From Micromonospora echinospora (lineage in GTDB: Bacteria > Actinomycetota > Actinomycetes > Mycobacteriales > Micromonosporaceae): a stretch of DNA of 64,000 nt. Where the stretch lies: contig NZ_LT607413.1 of the NCBI RefSeq assembly GCF_900091495.1, positions 496,001 through 560,000 on the forward strand. The letters run 5' to 3'. A program made the position numbers and the translations under genes. This document shows, piece by piece, positions 20,474-30,261 of this stretch; positions within the stretch are counted from its first letter, which is position 1; the number at the start of each line of letters is the position of its first letter. The notes below the pieces were generated by a model. The model was not told the origin of the DNA and ran no database searches. It worked only from the letters and a program-made list of their open reading frames with translations.

Positions 20474-21181
20474 GTGGACCCGTACGACGACCCCCGGTGG
20501 CGGGTGGCGGAACGGGTGGCCGCGGCGCTGACCCGCCGGTTCCCCGCCGACGTGCTCGCCGTGGCGGTGCACGGCCCGCTCGCGCACGCCGACGACGACG
20601 GTGGCGGGACGGGCGAGGTGGGCCTGCTGGTGGCGACCTACCGGCCCGACTCCGGTCCCCGGTCGACCAGCCGCCGGGTCGACGGGGTGCTGGTGGAGCT
20701 GACCGTCACCGGGTCGGAGGAGTACGTACGCGAGGCGCGGACCCTGTCACCCCGGTGGCCGCTGACCGCCGACCGGTACGTCACCACCCGGCCGCTGCAC
20801 GACCCGACCGGCTGGCTGCCGAAGCTCCGCGACGAGCACCTGGGCCGGCTGGCCCGGGCCCGGCCGGCCGAGTTCAGCGCCGCCGCCCGACAGGCCTGGT
20901 ACAAGGGGTCGGCGGCGCACGCCCGGGCCGCCCGGCTGGCCGAGTGGTACGAGACCGACCAGGCGCTGCTCATGCTCGCCGAGGCGCGGCTCGCCGCAGC
21001 CACCGTGTCCGGGCTGCTGAGCCGGACGTACTTCCGGGACGCGGGGGACGCGGTGCGGCGTACCGGCCTCGCCGGGGCGGACATGACCGAGGTCGGCGCG
21101 GTGCTGCGGCGGCAGGCCGGCGAGCTGACCGCCCGGGGACGGCCGGTGGACGGCACCGTCGACGACCTGCTCGACGGCTGA
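20474..21181 (+). CDS. Nucleotidyltransferase-like protein, probably degenerate
   Basis: A 235-residue protein starting with GTG. Residues 30-75 have the outline of a kanamycin-nucleotidyltransferase-type fold (AVAVHGPLAHADDDG... GEVGLLVATYR... VDGVLVELTV), followed by a helical C-terminal domain. In active family members the motif is HGS...D(V/I)D; here Ser is Pro and the two Asp positions read Glu and Gly, so metal-dependent transfer is doubtful. The C-terminal part (WYKGSAAHARAARLAEWYETDQALLMLAEARLA) looks intact. It follows the DDN gene by 42 bases on the same strand. Confidence 0.65.
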   Translation: MDPYDDPRWRVAERVAAALTRRFPADVLAVAVHGPLAHADDDGGGTGEVGLLVATYRPDSGPRSTSRRVDGVLVELTVTGSEEYVREARTLSPRWPLTADRYVTTRPLHDPTGWLPKLRDEHLGRLARARPAEFSAAARQAWYKGSAAHARAARLAEWYETDQALLMLAEARLAAATVSGLLSRTYFRDAGDAVRRTGLAGADMTEVGAVLRRQAGELTARGRPVDGTVDDLLDG

Positions 21182-21222
21182 CCGCCGTCCCGGGAGGTGA
21201 CGACGTCGTCGCGGCCGGCGGG

Positions 21223-21939
21223 TCAGCCGATCCCGCCCTGCACGCCGATCAGCGACCCGATCAGGTACGTCGCGACGGCCGCCGCCGCGCCGAGGAGGAG
21301 CTGCCGCAGTCCGCTGGTCCACCAGGGCCGGTCGGTGAACCGGGCGACGACGGCCCCGGCGGCGAAGAGCCCCGCCCCGCCCACCGCGAGGGCCAGCCAG
21401 AGACTGGTGAACCCGACCAGGTAGGTCAGGAGCGGGACCAGCGCACCGACCGAGAAGAAGACGAACGACGAGAACGCCGCCGTCCACGGGCTGGGCTGGT
21501 CGTCCGGGTCGACGCCCAACTCCTCCCGGACGTGCACCCGCAGCGCCTCCTCCGGGTTACGGCGGAGCGCCTCGGCGACCTCCCGGGCCAGGTCGTACGG
21601 GAGGCCACGGGCCGCCCACGCGTCGGCCAGTTCCTGGGCCTCCGCCTCGGGGTGCCGTTCCAGCTCCCGGCGTTCCTTGGCGACCTCGGCGGCGACCTGC
21701 TCGTTGGCGGAGCGGACGCTGGTGTACTCGCCGAGCCCCATGGAGATCGCCCCGGCGACCAGCCCGGCGGTGCCGGTGAGCACGACGGCCCGGGGCGAGA
21801 CGCCGCCACCGCCCACGCCCGCGATCAGGGCGATGTTGGTGACCAGGCCGTCCATCGCGCCGAAGACCGCCGGACGCAGCCAGCCGCCGGAGACGTCCGC
21901 GTGGTGCCCCTCCCGCAGTGCCGCCGGTGTGTCGGTCAC
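21223..21939 (-). CDS. VIT1/CCC1-family membrane protein
   Basis: A 238-residue protein with five hydrophobic segments. The N-terminal [25 protein letters not shown] and [19 protein letters not shown] segments are hallmarks of the VIT/CCC1 iron/manganese transporter family. The cytosolic helical segment between them and the last three membrane segments contains the [22 protein letters not shown] pattern of the metal-binding region. GTG at 21939 overlaps the map stop (21936-21939). The metal specificity is inference. Confidence 0.88.
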   Translation of the reverse strand: MTDTPAALREGHHADVSGGWLRPAVFGAMDGLVTNIALIAGVGGGGVSPRAVVLTGTAGLVAGAISMGLGEYTSVRSANEQVAAEVAKERRELERHPEAEAQELADAWAARGLPYDLAREVAEALRRNPEEALRVHVREELGVDPDDQPSPWTAAFSSFVFFSVGALVPLLTYLVGFTSLWLALAVGGAGLFAAGAVVARFTDRPWWTSGLRQLLLGAAAAVATYLIGSLIGVQGGIG

Positions 21940-22793
21940 GGCAGGGTGAGGATCTCGTGCCCGGTCTCGGTGACCACGACGGTGTGCTCGAACTGGGCCG
22001 TCCACTTCCGGTCCTTGGTGACCACGGTCCAGCCGTCGTCCCACATGTCGTACAGGTGGGTGCCGAGGGTGATCATCGGCTCGATGGTGAAGGTCATCCC
22101 GGGCTCCATCACGTCGGTGGGGCGCGGGCTGTCGTAGTGCGGCACGTACAGGCCGCTGTGGAAGGCCTCCCCGATGCCGTGCCCGGTGAAGTCGCGGACG
22201 ACGCCGTAGCCGAAGCGCTTGGCGTACGACTCGATGACCCGGCCGATGACGTTGATCTGACGGCCGGGCGCGACCGCGCGGATGCCGCGCATCATCGCCT
22301 CGTGGGTCCGCTCGACCAGCAGCCGGGCCTCCTCGCCCACCTCGCCGACGCGGAAGGTGGCGTTGGTGTCCCCGTGCACCCCGCCGATGTACGCGGTGAC
22401 GTCGACGTTGACGATGTCGCCGTCGTGCAGCACGGTGGAGTCCGGGATCCCGTGGCAGATCACCTCGTTGAGGCTGGTGCAGCAGGACTTGGGGAAGCCC
22501 CGGTAGCCCAGGGTGGACGGGTAGGCGTCCTGGTCGACCAGGAACTCGTGGACCACCCGGTCGATCTCGTCGGTGGTCACGCCGGGCTTGCAGTGCTCAC
22601 CGGCGAGCTGCACCGCCTGCGCGGCGATCCGCCCGGCGACACGCATCCGCTCGACGGTCTCCGGGGTCTGCACGTGCGAGCCGCGCCACTCCTGGGGGCG
22701 CTTCTTGCCCACGTACTCCGGTCGGCGGATGTGCGACGGCACCGGTCGCCACGGAGAGAGCGTGCCTGGGGTCAACGGCGCACGGACGGTCAT
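21936..22793 (-). CDS. map: Type I methionine aminopeptidase
   Basis: A 285-residue enzyme that removes N-terminal methionine. Metal ligands are visible: [22 protein letters not shown] (two Asp), GHGIGEAFH (His), [10 protein letters not shown] (Glu) and [12 protein letters not shown] (Glu). The N-terminal 40 residues carry the PxxPxY-type linker ([12 protein letters not shown]) of longer actinobacterial MAPs. It is translationally coupled to the VIT-like gene. Confidence 0.95.
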   Translation of the reverse strand: MTVRAPLTPGTLSPWRPVPSHIRRPEYVGKKRPQEWRGSHVQTPETVERMRVAGRIAAQAVQLAGEHCKPGVTTDEIDRVVHEFLVDQDAYPSTLGYRGFPKSCCTSLNEVICHGIPDSTVLHDGDIVNVDVTAYIGGVHGDTNATFRVGEVGEEARLLVERTHEAMMRGIRAVAPGRQINVIGRVIESYAKRFGYGVVRDFTGHGIGEAFHSGLYVPHYDSPRPTDVMEPGMTFTIEPMITLGTHLYDMWDDGWTVVTKDRKWTAQFEHTVVVTETGHEILTLP

Positions 22794-22891
22794 CCCGCAA
22801 GCCTATCGCCGCCCCAGAGGGTGCCGACACGCAGCGGGCCGTGCCCCGGGCGGCTGTTGCCCGCACCCGGGCGCTGTGCCATCGTGTCAGC

Positions 22892-23206
22892 GTGGATCAA
22901 GGGGGAAGCACTCCCGTCTTCGCTGCCACCGCGCAGGTCGACGGTGATCACCTCCGGGTCGTCGTCACCGGTGAGGTCGACATGGCGACGGCCGACACCA
23001 TGCTCCAGACCGCGCTGCGGGAGCCGGCCCGACGGTTGACCCTGGACCTGCGGGCGGTCACCTTCTTCGACTCCGCCGCCATTTACGCCGTCGTCCAGCT
23101 CGCCAGACGGTTCCCCGGCACGCTGGCCGTGCTGCCGTCCCGCCAGGTGCGCCGGGTGCTCGAGATCGCCGGCCTCTCCGGCCAGGACTGGTTCGACCGG
23201 AGCTGA
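22892..23206 (+). CDS. STAS-domain protein (anti-sigma factor antagonist-like)
   Basis: A 104-residue single STAS domain. The motif LDLRAVTFFDSAAIYAVVQL corresponds to the region of SpoIIAA/RsbV that contains the phosphorylated serine; Ser61 follows the Asp as in phosphorylatable members, although the usual DSSG/DSTG is DSAA here. GTG at 22892 is chosen because the upstream codons are not family-like. The gene ends 66 bases from the stop of the convergent kinase/phosphatase gene, whose PP2C and ATPase domains are the expected partners of such a protein. Confidence 0.8.
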   Translation: MDQGGSTPVFAATAQVDGDHLRVVVTGEVDMATADTMLQTALREPARRLTLDLRAVTFFDSAAIYAVVQLARRFPGTLAVLPSRQVRRVLEIAGLSGQDWFDRS

Positions 23207-23272
23207 CCGCAGGTCGGACAGTTCCTCGTTCCCCGCGCCCCGCCCCGCCCCGCACCGCGCCGGCCGTCCGGG

Positions 23273-26200
23273 TCAGTCCGCCAGCCGTCGACGCAGGGTC
23301 ACCTCCGTGCCCGTCGCGGTACGGCTCACCGCGAGGTCGCCGAGCGCGCGGATCAGGGAGAGCCCCCGCCCCCGGAAGGCCGACCCGGACGACTGCCGCC
23401 ACTGGCCGCTGTCCCGGACGGTGACGCTGACCGTCCGGTCCTCGATGGTCACCTCCACGTCGATCACCGGCTCGGCCGGCGCCACCGGATGCTCCATCGC
23501 GTTCGCCGCCGCCTCGGAGACCGCCACGGTCAGGTCGAACAGGTCCGTCTCGCCGACGTCGTGGGCGACGAGGAAGTCCTCCACCCGCTTGCGCAGCACG
23601 CTCAACCGGGCCGGGTCGGCGGGCAGCCGCACCGCGAAACGGTCCTGCTCGGTCGCCTCCAGCGCGAGCACCGCCACATCGTCGCGGCGAGGGCTCTCGA
23701 CGACCCGCTCGACGACGGAGTCCACCAGGTCGGCGACGTGCCCGACGAAGCCCGCCACGTCCGATCTGAGCTGCGCAAACCCGACGTCGATGCCGAGGTT
23801 CCGGTCCTCGATCAGGCCGTCGGTGTAGAGCAGGAGCCGGCAGCCCGGGTCCAGCGCCCCCGTCTCGCTCCGGTACGACGTGTCGGGAATGGCGCCGACG
23901 GGCGGGCCCAGGGCGCGGTCGTGCAGGAACGCCACGTCGCCTCCTCTGATCAGCAGTGGGGACGGATGGCCTGCGCTGGCGTACCGCAGCCGCCCGGTTC
24001 GGGGATTGAAACAGAGACAGACGACAGTGGCGAACGAGCGCCGCTCGACCGAGCCGACCAACCGGTTGAGCCGGGTCAGCGACTCACCCGGATCGAAGCC
24101 CTCCAGCACGTACGCGCGCAGCGCGTTGCGGAGCTGCCCCATGACCGCGGCGGCGTGCACGCCCTTGCCCACCACGTCCCCGATGACCAGCACCAGTTCG
24201 CCGTCGACCTCGATCACGTCGTACCAGTCGCCGCTGACCTCGACGTCACCGCTGCCGGGCAGGTAACGGCTGGCCACCACCGCGCCGGGCAGCTGCGGCA
24301 GGGTGCGGGGCAGCAGGCTGTGCTGGAGGGTGGTGGCGATCCGGCGCTCCGCCTCGTAGAGCTGGGCGTTCTCCAGCCGTACGCCGATCAGCCGGGCCAG
24401 TTCGATGAGCACGGCCTGATCGGCGTCGGCGCGGGCCCCGTGCCGACGCCAGATCCGCAGCTCGCCGAAGGGCTCGCCGGCAGTGCCGGCCAACGGCAGG
24501 ACGACCGACGGGTCGCCGGACGAGTCACCACCACCGTCCGCCTCGTACCGGGCGTCGGCGGCGGTGACCACGGCCCGCGCCGCGTCGACCAGGGTGAGCG
24601 CGTGCCGGGCGGCGACGGCGACCACCTCGGCGGTGGAGCGGGCGGTGTTGACCGCCACCGCCGCGTCGGCCAGGGCCCGCAGTCGCCGGATGGTCTGCCC
24701 GCGCAGCTGCCCGAGCTCGACGTTCGCCCGGACCCGGGCGATCAGCTCCTGCCCGGAGAAGGGCTTGGTCAGGTAGTCGTCGGCGCCGACGGAGAGCCCG
24801 GCCACCGCCTCGGCCGAGCCGGCCCGGGCGGAGAGCAGCACGATCGGCACATGCCGGGTACGCGGATTCGCCCGCAGCGCGGTGACCAGGCCGAACCCGT
24901 CCAGCCCCGGCATCATCACATCGGTCAGCACCAGGTCGAACGGGGCGGTCTCGACCGCCTCCAGGGCGGCGACGCCGTCCGCGACCGCCACGACCTCCCA
25001 GGACGAGGCGAGCAGCCGGGTGACGTGTTCCCGCAGGTCGGCGTTGTCGTCGACGACCAGGATCCGGCCCGTCCACGGTCCGCCCCGGCCGGTCCCGCCC
25101 GCTGGGGGCGGCCCGGCGGACCAGAAGGCGACCTCGGAGACGTACGACCGGGCCCGCGCGGACTCCGGGAGCGGGGACGGGCCGTCGACGACCCGGTCGG
25201 CCGGCAGGTGCGCGGAACCCAACGGCAGGGTGACGGTGAACGTGCTTCCCGCACCCACCCGGCTGGTCACGCCGACCTCGCCGCCGTGCATCCCCACCAA
25301 CTCACGAATCAGGGCCAGACCGATCCCCGTCCCCTCGTGGCTGCGGGAACGCGCCCCGGACACCCGGTGGAACCGCTCGAAGACGTGCGGCAGCTCGTCG
25401 CCGGGGATGCCGACCCCGGTGTCGGTCACCTCGAGCCGCGCGCCGCCCGGGACCGAGCGGACGCGGACCCGGATCTCCCCGTCGAAGGTGAACTTCACCG
25501 CGTTGGAGAGCAGGTTGAACACGACCTTCTCCCACATGTCCCGGTCGACGAAGACCGGCGCGGGCAGCGGCGGGCAGTCCACGGTCAGCCGCAGCCCGGC
25601 CCGCTCGATGGCGGAGCGGAAGGTGCTGGCCAGCCGGGCCGTGTAGTCGGCCAGGTCGGTGGGACGGTAGTCGGCGCCGAGCCGGCCGGACTCCAGCCGG
25701 GAGAAGTCCAGGACGGTGTTGACCAGCTTGAGCAGGCGCAGCGCGTTTCGGTGCATCACGGTGAGCCGCTCGGTGTGGCCGACCGGCAGGTCCGGGTCGG
25801 CGAGCATGTCCTCCAGCGGACCGAGCACCAGGGTCAGCGGGGTACGGAACTCGTGGCTGACGTTGGCGAAGAAGGTGGTCTTCGCCCGGTCCAGCGCGGC
25901 CAGTTCGGCAGCGCGGGCCCGCTCCTGCTCGTACGCCCGCTGCCGGGCCACCGACCGGGACACCTGCGCCGCGACGAGATCGAGGAAGGTGCGGTACTCG
26001 GCGGTCAGCGGGACCCGCTCGGCGACGCCGAGGACGAGTGCCCCGACGGTCTCGTTGGCGGCGAGAACCGGAAACGTCCACGCTCGCGCGGCCGTGCCGG
26101 CCGGTGCCGGGTCGACCAGGTCGGCGACGTCGACCGGCCGGGCGTCGGCACCGGCGAGCACCCGCCGGACCGGCTCCGGCAGCGCCTGGGCCGACGCCAC

Positions 26201-26938
26201 CCGGTCGGGGTCGACGCCGCTGCACCCGGCCAGGGTGACCCCGGCGGTCGCGTCGGTCAGGTAGAGCAGCCCCAGCGGGACGTCCGCGTGGTGTGCGTCG
26301 AGCACCGCGGCCATGGCCCGCCCCCGGTCGGCCCCGTCCTCGATGTCGGTGAGGCGGGAGCCGAGTTCGGCCAGGGCACGCAGGCGGCGCTCCCCGAGCA
26401 CCCGGCCGGTGGTCTCGTTGACGATGCAGTACACCCCGCCGATCGAGCCGTCGTCGATCCGGACCGGGTCGTAGGAGACGTCGAAGAAGACCTCTTCCAG
26501 ATAGCCGTGCCGCCGCAGCAGGAAGGGACGGTCCCCGGCCCGGTACGCCTCGCCGGTGCGGCGGACGCCGTCGAGCAGCGGTCCGAGGTCGGGCCAGGTC
26601 TCGGACCAGTGCACCCGCGCCGGCTGGCCGAGGGCGTACGGGTGCTTGGTGCCGATGGTGGGCAGGTAGGCGTCGTTGTAGAAGGCCCGGTGGTCGTCGC
26701 CCCAGAACATCACGATCTGGGCCTTGGAGGTGAGCATCATGGCGACCGCGTTGACCAGCGCCGGAGGCCACTGCTCCGGCGGGCCGATCGGGTTGTCGGC
26801 CCAGTCGAGATCGCGGATCCGGGCGCCCATCTCGCCGCCGGCCGCGAAGGCAGCCGTCAACTGTGGGGGCACTTCTACCCCACCCGTGGTGCCCGTCGAT
26901 GGGCCGCGCTCGTCCACGCCCCCCTGGGCCGAGCCCAT
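23273..26938 (-). CDS. Hybrid sensor: PAS-GAF-HisKA-HATPase-REC-PP2C(SpoIIE)-HATPase
   Basis: A 1221-residue cytoplasmic signalling protein. Order: PAS-like sensor (about 42-180), GAF (about 185-330), HisKA with phospho-His362 (NVSHEFRTPLT), HATPase (NLLSNAVKF, DTGVGIP, GTGIGLALI; about 465-575), receiver with Asp673 (LTDVMMPGLDGFG) and Lys725, a second GAF-like segment (about 755-860), SpoIIE-type PP2C phosphatase (SGDWYDV, GDVVGKG; about 885-1095), and an anti-sigma-type HATPase (SEAAANAMEHP, GRGLSLI; about 1100-1221). ATG 26938 has GGGAGG four bases upstream. The protein joins two-component and partner-switching outputs. No transmembrane segment is seen. Confidence 0.9.
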   Translation of the reverse strand: MGSAQGGVDERGPSTGTTGGVEVPPQLTAAFAAGGEMGARIRDLDWADNPIGPPEQWPPALVNAVAMMLTSKAQIVMFWGDDHRAFYNDAYLPTIGTKHPYALGQPARVHWSETWPDLGPLLDGVRRTGEAYRAGDRPFLLRRHGYLEEVFFDVSYDPVRIDDGSIGGVYCIVNETTGRVLGERRLRALAELGSRLTDIEDGADRGRAMAAVLDAHHADVPLGLLYLTDATAGVTLAGCSGVDPDRVASAQALPEPVRRVLAGADARPVDVADLVDPAPAGTAARAWTFPVLAANETVGALVLGVAERVPLTAEYRTFLDLVAAQVSRSVARQRAYEQERARAAELAALDRAKTTFFANVSHEFRTPLTLVLGPLEDMLADPDLPVGHTERLTVMHRNALRLLKLVNTVLDFSRLESGRLGADYRPTDLADYTARLASTFRSAIERAGLRLTVDCPPLPAPVFVDRDMWEKVVFNLLSNAVKFTFDGEIRVRVRSVPGGARLEVTDTGVGIPGDELPHVFERFHRVSGARSRSHEGTGIGLALIRELVGMHGGEVGVTSRVGAGSTFTVTLPLGSAHLPADRVVDGPSPLPESARARSYVSEVAFWSAGPPPAGGTGRGGPWTGRILVVDDNADLREHVTRLLASSWEVVAVADGVAALEAVETAPFDLVLTDVMMPGLDGFGLVTALRANPRTRHVPIVLLSARAGSAEAVAGLSVGADDYLTKPFSGQELIARVRANVELGQLRGQTIRRLRALADAAVAVNTARSTAEVVAVAARHALTLVDAARAVVTAADARYEADGGGDSSGDPSVVLPLAGTAGEPFGELRIWRRHGARADADQAVLIELARLIGVRLENAQLYEAERRIATTLQHSLLPRTLPQLPGAVVASRYLPGSGDVEVSGDWYDVIEVDGELVLVIGDVVGKGVHAAAVMGQLRNALRAYVLEGFDPGESLTRLNRLVGSVERRSFATVVCLCFNPRTGRLRYASAGHPSPLLIRGGDVAFLHDRALGPPVGAIPDTSYRSETGALDPGCRLLLYTDGLIEDRNLGIDVGFAQLRSDVAGFVGHVADLVDSVVERVVESPRRDDVAVLALEATEQDRFAVRLPADPARLSVLRKRVEDFLVAHDVGETDLFDLTVAVSEAAANAMEHPVAPAEPVIDVEVTIEDRTVSVTVRDSGQWRQSSGSAFRGRGLSLIRALGDLAVSRTATGTEVTLRRRLAD

Positions 26939-27181
26939 GCTGCCTCCCGCTCCGGCCGCGTCCGGCGCGCCCCTGAACCATCGCCCGCCCGTGCTCCGGC
27001 TTGTACCCAAGCGGAACAGCAACGTAACGCATACCGTCCGCACGACGCTGGTTACCCGGACCTCGTCCGGACGCCACCGGTCGGTCACCGGATCGCCGCC
27101 CGGCCGGGCGGGCGGGCGCTACAGGGGCTCGTCGGTACGCCGCGCCGGGCAGCGGGCGGCGGCCGGAAGGGCGAGGGGCGG

Positions 27182-27742
27182 TCAGAACACCGGCAGGCCG
27201 TCGATGCTCGCGGCGTTCTTCGTCGCCCGGTACACCACCAGGTCCTCGGTCGTCCGCCGGGAATGGTTGGTGAGCAGCATGTCCCGGTCGCCCTGGTACT
27301 CCATCAACGGCACGGAGAACCCGCAGGAGTCGGAGACCCGGTCGACCTCGACGGTGACGACCGCCCGGACGGCGTGCAGGTCGGGCGGGTCGGGAAAGTC
27401 GGCGAGCCGGGTGGCGAAGTCGGGCGTGTCCACCGCGACGGTGTCGCCCCGCCCGTGCAGCCGTACGACCTTGGGCGGGCCGGCGAAGGCACAGAACATC
27501 AGCGTGATCCGGCCGTTGTCCCGCAGGTGGGCGATGGTCTCCGCGCCGCTGCCGTGGTAGTCGAGGTAGGCCACCCGGTGCGGGCCGAGGACCACGAAGG
27601 TGCCCCGCATGCCCTTCGGCGACACGTTGACGTGCCCGTCGACCGAGGTGGGGGCGGTCGCCACGAAGAAGACCGGCTGCGCCTCGATGAACGCGCGCAG
27701 CCGTCCGTCGATCTCGGGGTACACCTTGCCCATGTCGTCCAT
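27182..27742 (-). CDS. Pyridoxamine 5'-phosphate oxidase family protein
   Basis: A 186-residue protein with a split-barrel flavin-binding fold: FFVATAPTSVDGHVNVSPKGMRGTFVVLGPHRVAYLDYHGSGAETIAHLRDNGRITLMFCAFAGPPKVVRLHGRG is the family core. Such proteins bind FMN, F420 or haem, and the substrate cannot be read here. MDDMGKVYPEID at 27742 has a GGTGGG site just upstream; the ATG three codons later (27733) is the alternative. Confidence 0.85.
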   Translation of the reverse strand: MDDMGKVYPEIDGRLRAFIEAQPVFFVATAPTSVDGHVNVSPKGMRGTFVVLGPHRVAYLDYHGSGAETIAHLRDNGRITLMFCAFAGPPKVVRLHGRGDTVAVDTPDFATRLADFPDPPDLHAVRAVVTVEVDRVSDSCGFSVPLMEYQGDRDMLLTNHSRRTTEDLVVYRATKNAASIDGLPVF

Positions 27743-28095
27743 CGTCCCACCGGCGCGTCGTCGCCGGTGTCCCGGACCCGCCAGTCGGAACGCGTGCCCG
27801 ACGCCGTCCCAAAATGCCTTGCCGGCCCATTGACACCGGGCGCATCCTTGACCTCGTGACCAGGCCCGATCCCGGGCCACCGCCGGGCACTCGGAACCCC
27901 GGCACCGCGGCGGCGCGGGGCGTCGGTCACCTCTCTCTCACCGGTACGGCGATCCGCCGTACCCGACAACCGCCCCGCGCCGCCGCACCCGGGGTCGGTC
28001 CGCCGGTCGGGGTGCTTCCGCACCGCCGGGGCCGGCACGCGCCTCCGTCACACGGGTGCCAGGTCGACCTGCCGGCACCGTCGGTGTGGGCGACA
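27743..28095. other. Intergenic region with a short hairpin
   Basis: This 353-base gap should contain the promoter of the PPOX-family gene (reading left). Positions 27943-27951 and 27955-27963 form a 9-bp stem with a 3-base loop, a possible terminator of the GGDEF-EAL gene. I see no convincing coding frame. Confidence 0.5.
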
Positions 28096-30255
28096 TCACC
28101 GCTCGCCGCGCAGCCGGGCGGTGATCTCGTCGACTGGCACGGGTGGGCCGAAGAACCTCCCCTGCCCGGTGTCGCAGCGCAGCGCGCGGAGCCGTTCGGC
28201 CTGCACCGCCGTCTCCACCGCCTCGGCGGTCACCCAGAGCTCCACCGCGTGTGCCAGCCGCACCAGCGCGTCGACGATCCGCTCGTCCCGGTGCCCGGCG
28301 GGCGAATCCGGTCCGTCGGCCCGGATCCCCTCCACGAACGGCCCGGCCAGCTTCAGCGAGTGGATCGGCAGTTTCCGCAGGTACGCCAGATTGGAGTACC
28401 CGGTGCCGAAGTCGTCGATGGCGAGTCGCACACCGAGGCCGGCGAGGCGGTGCAGGGACCGCAACGGCTCGCCCGCCGTGCCCATCACCGCGCTCTCGGT
28501 CAGCTCCAGCTGGAGCAGGTCGGCGGGGAGGCCGCTGGTGGCGAGCGCCTCCGCGACGGTGGCCACGATCTCCGGATCCTCCGCCTGCCGGGCGGCAAGA
28601 TTGACACTGACCACCAGTCGGGCCCCGGGAAACTCGGTCAGCCAGGCGTGGGCGTCCCGGCAGGAGCGGCTGAGCACCCAGCGGCCGAGCTGCACGATCA
28701 GACCGGTCTCCTCGGCCAGACCGATGAACGCGTCCGGCCCGAGCAGGCCCAGTTTCGGATGCTGCCAGCGGACGAGCGCCTCGACGGCGACCATGGTCAA
28801 GTCGAGCAGCGAGACGATCGGCTGGTAGTGGACCACGAACTCGCCCCGCTCCAGCGCCGCCGGGAGGCTCGCGACCAACGCGGACCGCGCGATGTCGCGC
28901 GCACCACGCTCCGGGTCGTAGACCGCCCACCGGCCCCGCCCCTCCGCCTTGGCCCAGTAGAGCGTGGTGTCGGCGGCCTTCATCAGCTCCGACACGCTGG
29001 TCTCGCCGACCGCGCAGTCGACGATGCCGATGCTCGCCGAAACGGCGAGCTGCTGCCCGGCGACGTGCACCGGGGCGGCCACCGCCGTCAGGGCGGTGGC
29101 GGCGACGCCGACCGCGCGGTCGGCGACGCCGCCGTCGACCAGGATGACGAACTCGTCTCCGCCCATCCGGGCGACCAGGTGCCCGTGCTCGGCGACGCAG
29201 CTCGCCAGCCGCTGGGCGATCACCACCAGCAGCCGGTCGCCGAGGTCGTGCCCGAGGCTGTCGTTGATCGCCTTGAAGCCGTCCAGGTCCAGGAAGCAGA
29301 CCCCCACCCGGTGCTCCGGCGTGGCCTCGGCGAACAGGCCGCCGAGGGTCTCGAAGAACAGCGTCCGGTTGGGCAGGCCGGTCAGCGGGTCGTGCAGCGC
29401 CTGGAAGCGGAGCCGCTGCTGGAGCTCGTACCGGTCGGTGATGTCCTCGATCATCGCCACGGTGAACCTCGGCCGACCGTCGTCGTGCCGGATCAGGGAC
29501 ACGGCCAGGTCGGTCCAGACGACGCTGCCGTCCTTGCGGTGGTAGCGCTTCTCCACCCGGACCGCGTCGTGCCGGCCGTTGACGAGGTCCTGGTACAGCT
29601 CCCACATCCCGGCCGCGTCGTCGGCGTGGAACAACGCGGCCACGTTGGTCCCGCGCAGCTCGGCCGGGGTGTAGCCGAGCATGTCCGCAAAGGACTGATT
29701 GACGTCGATGATCTGGCCGTCGGTGCCGGCGATGCCGATCCCGATCGCCGCGCCGGTGAAGACCGCCCGGAACCGGGCCTCGCTGTCCCGGAGCGCCTGC
29801 TCCACGTCGTCCCGGGCCTGCCACGCGGACCGGGCGATCCGCTCCTGCTGGGTGAACGTCCGGTCGCGCAGCGCCCGGGCGAACCCGGCGGCGAGCGCGC
29901 CCTGCAGCGCGGCGACCCGGTCGGCGGCGTCCGGAACGTCCCGGTGCTCGGGAAGAACCTCGGCGAGGAAGCGGGCACCGAGCGCGCGCACCGACCAGTC
30001 GAGCACCCGGGGTTCGGTCAGGTGCGCCTCGACCAGCGACCGCCCGACGTCCCGGGCCGGTTGCGGGGTGAAGACGTCGGCCCGGATCGCCTGGGCCAGC
30101 CGTACCGTGTGGAGCAGCAACAGTCGCTCGGTCTCGTCCGCGCTCAGCGGCACGAACCCCAGCCGCCGCACCGACCGGGCCCAGTCGGCGGCGTACCGCC
30201 GGGCACCGGCGTGGTGCAGCCCCTCCTCGTCCGGTTCCCCGGCGGAGCCGCTCAC
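28096..30255 (-). CDS. PAS-GGDEF-EAL cyclic di-GMP signalling protein
   Basis: A 719-residue protein. Residues 1-155 are a helical N-terminal region without membrane segments; 156-275 a PAS domain (FRAVFTGAAIGIGIAGTDGQIIDVNQSFADMLGYTPAEL); 280-450 GGDEF with an intact MGGDEF (365-369) and no obvious RxxD inhibitory site; 465-719 EAL with EALVRW (492), N552, E587, DDFGTG (614-619), K635 and E679, so most catalytic residues remain, although the usual LPxD aspartate is His632. Both synthesis and hydrolysis of c-di-GMP are therefore possible. It starts with GTG only 6 bases after the upstream methyltransferase gene. Confidence 0.92.
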   Translation of the reverse strand: MSGSAGEPDEEGLHHAGARRYAADWARSVRRLGFVPLSADETERLLLLHTVRLAQAIRADVFTPQPARDVGRSLVEAHLTEPRVLDWSVRALGARFLAEVLPEHRDVPDAADRVAALQGALAAGFARALRDRTFTQQERIARSAWQARDDVEQALRDSEARFRAVFTGAAIGIGIAGTDGQIIDVNQSFADMLGYTPAELRGTNVAALFHADDAAGMWELYQDLVNGRHDAVRVEKRYHRKDGSVVWTDLAVSLIRHDDGRPRFTVAMIEDITDRYELQQRLRFQALHDPLTGLPNRTLFFETLGGLFAEATPEHRVGVCFLDLDGFKAINDSLGHDLGDRLLVVIAQRLASCVAEHGHLVARMGGDEFVILVDGGVADRAVGVAATALTAVAAPVHVAGQQLAVSASIGIVDCAVGETSVSELMKAADTTLYWAKAEGRGRWAVYDPERGARDIARSALVASLPAALERGEFVVHYQPIVSLLDLTMVAVEALVRWQHPKLGLLGPDAFIGLAEETGLIVQLGRWVLSRSCRDAHAWLTEFPGARLVVSVNLAARQAEDPEIVATVAEALATSGLPADLLQLELTESAVMGTAGEPLRSLHRLAGLGVRLAIDDFGTGYSNLAYLRKLPIHSLKLAGPFVEGIRADGPDSPAGHRDERIVDALVRLAHAVELWVTAEAVETAVQAERLRALRCDTGQGRFFGPPVPVDEITARLRGER

Positions 30256-30261
30256 CGTCGC

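Noticed and set aside
23489..27859. A 1456-residue plus-strand frame
   Set aside because: It is antisense to the kinase/phosphatase gene, whose HisKA, REC and PP2C motifs are intact; the frame continues through intergenic DNA and another gene.
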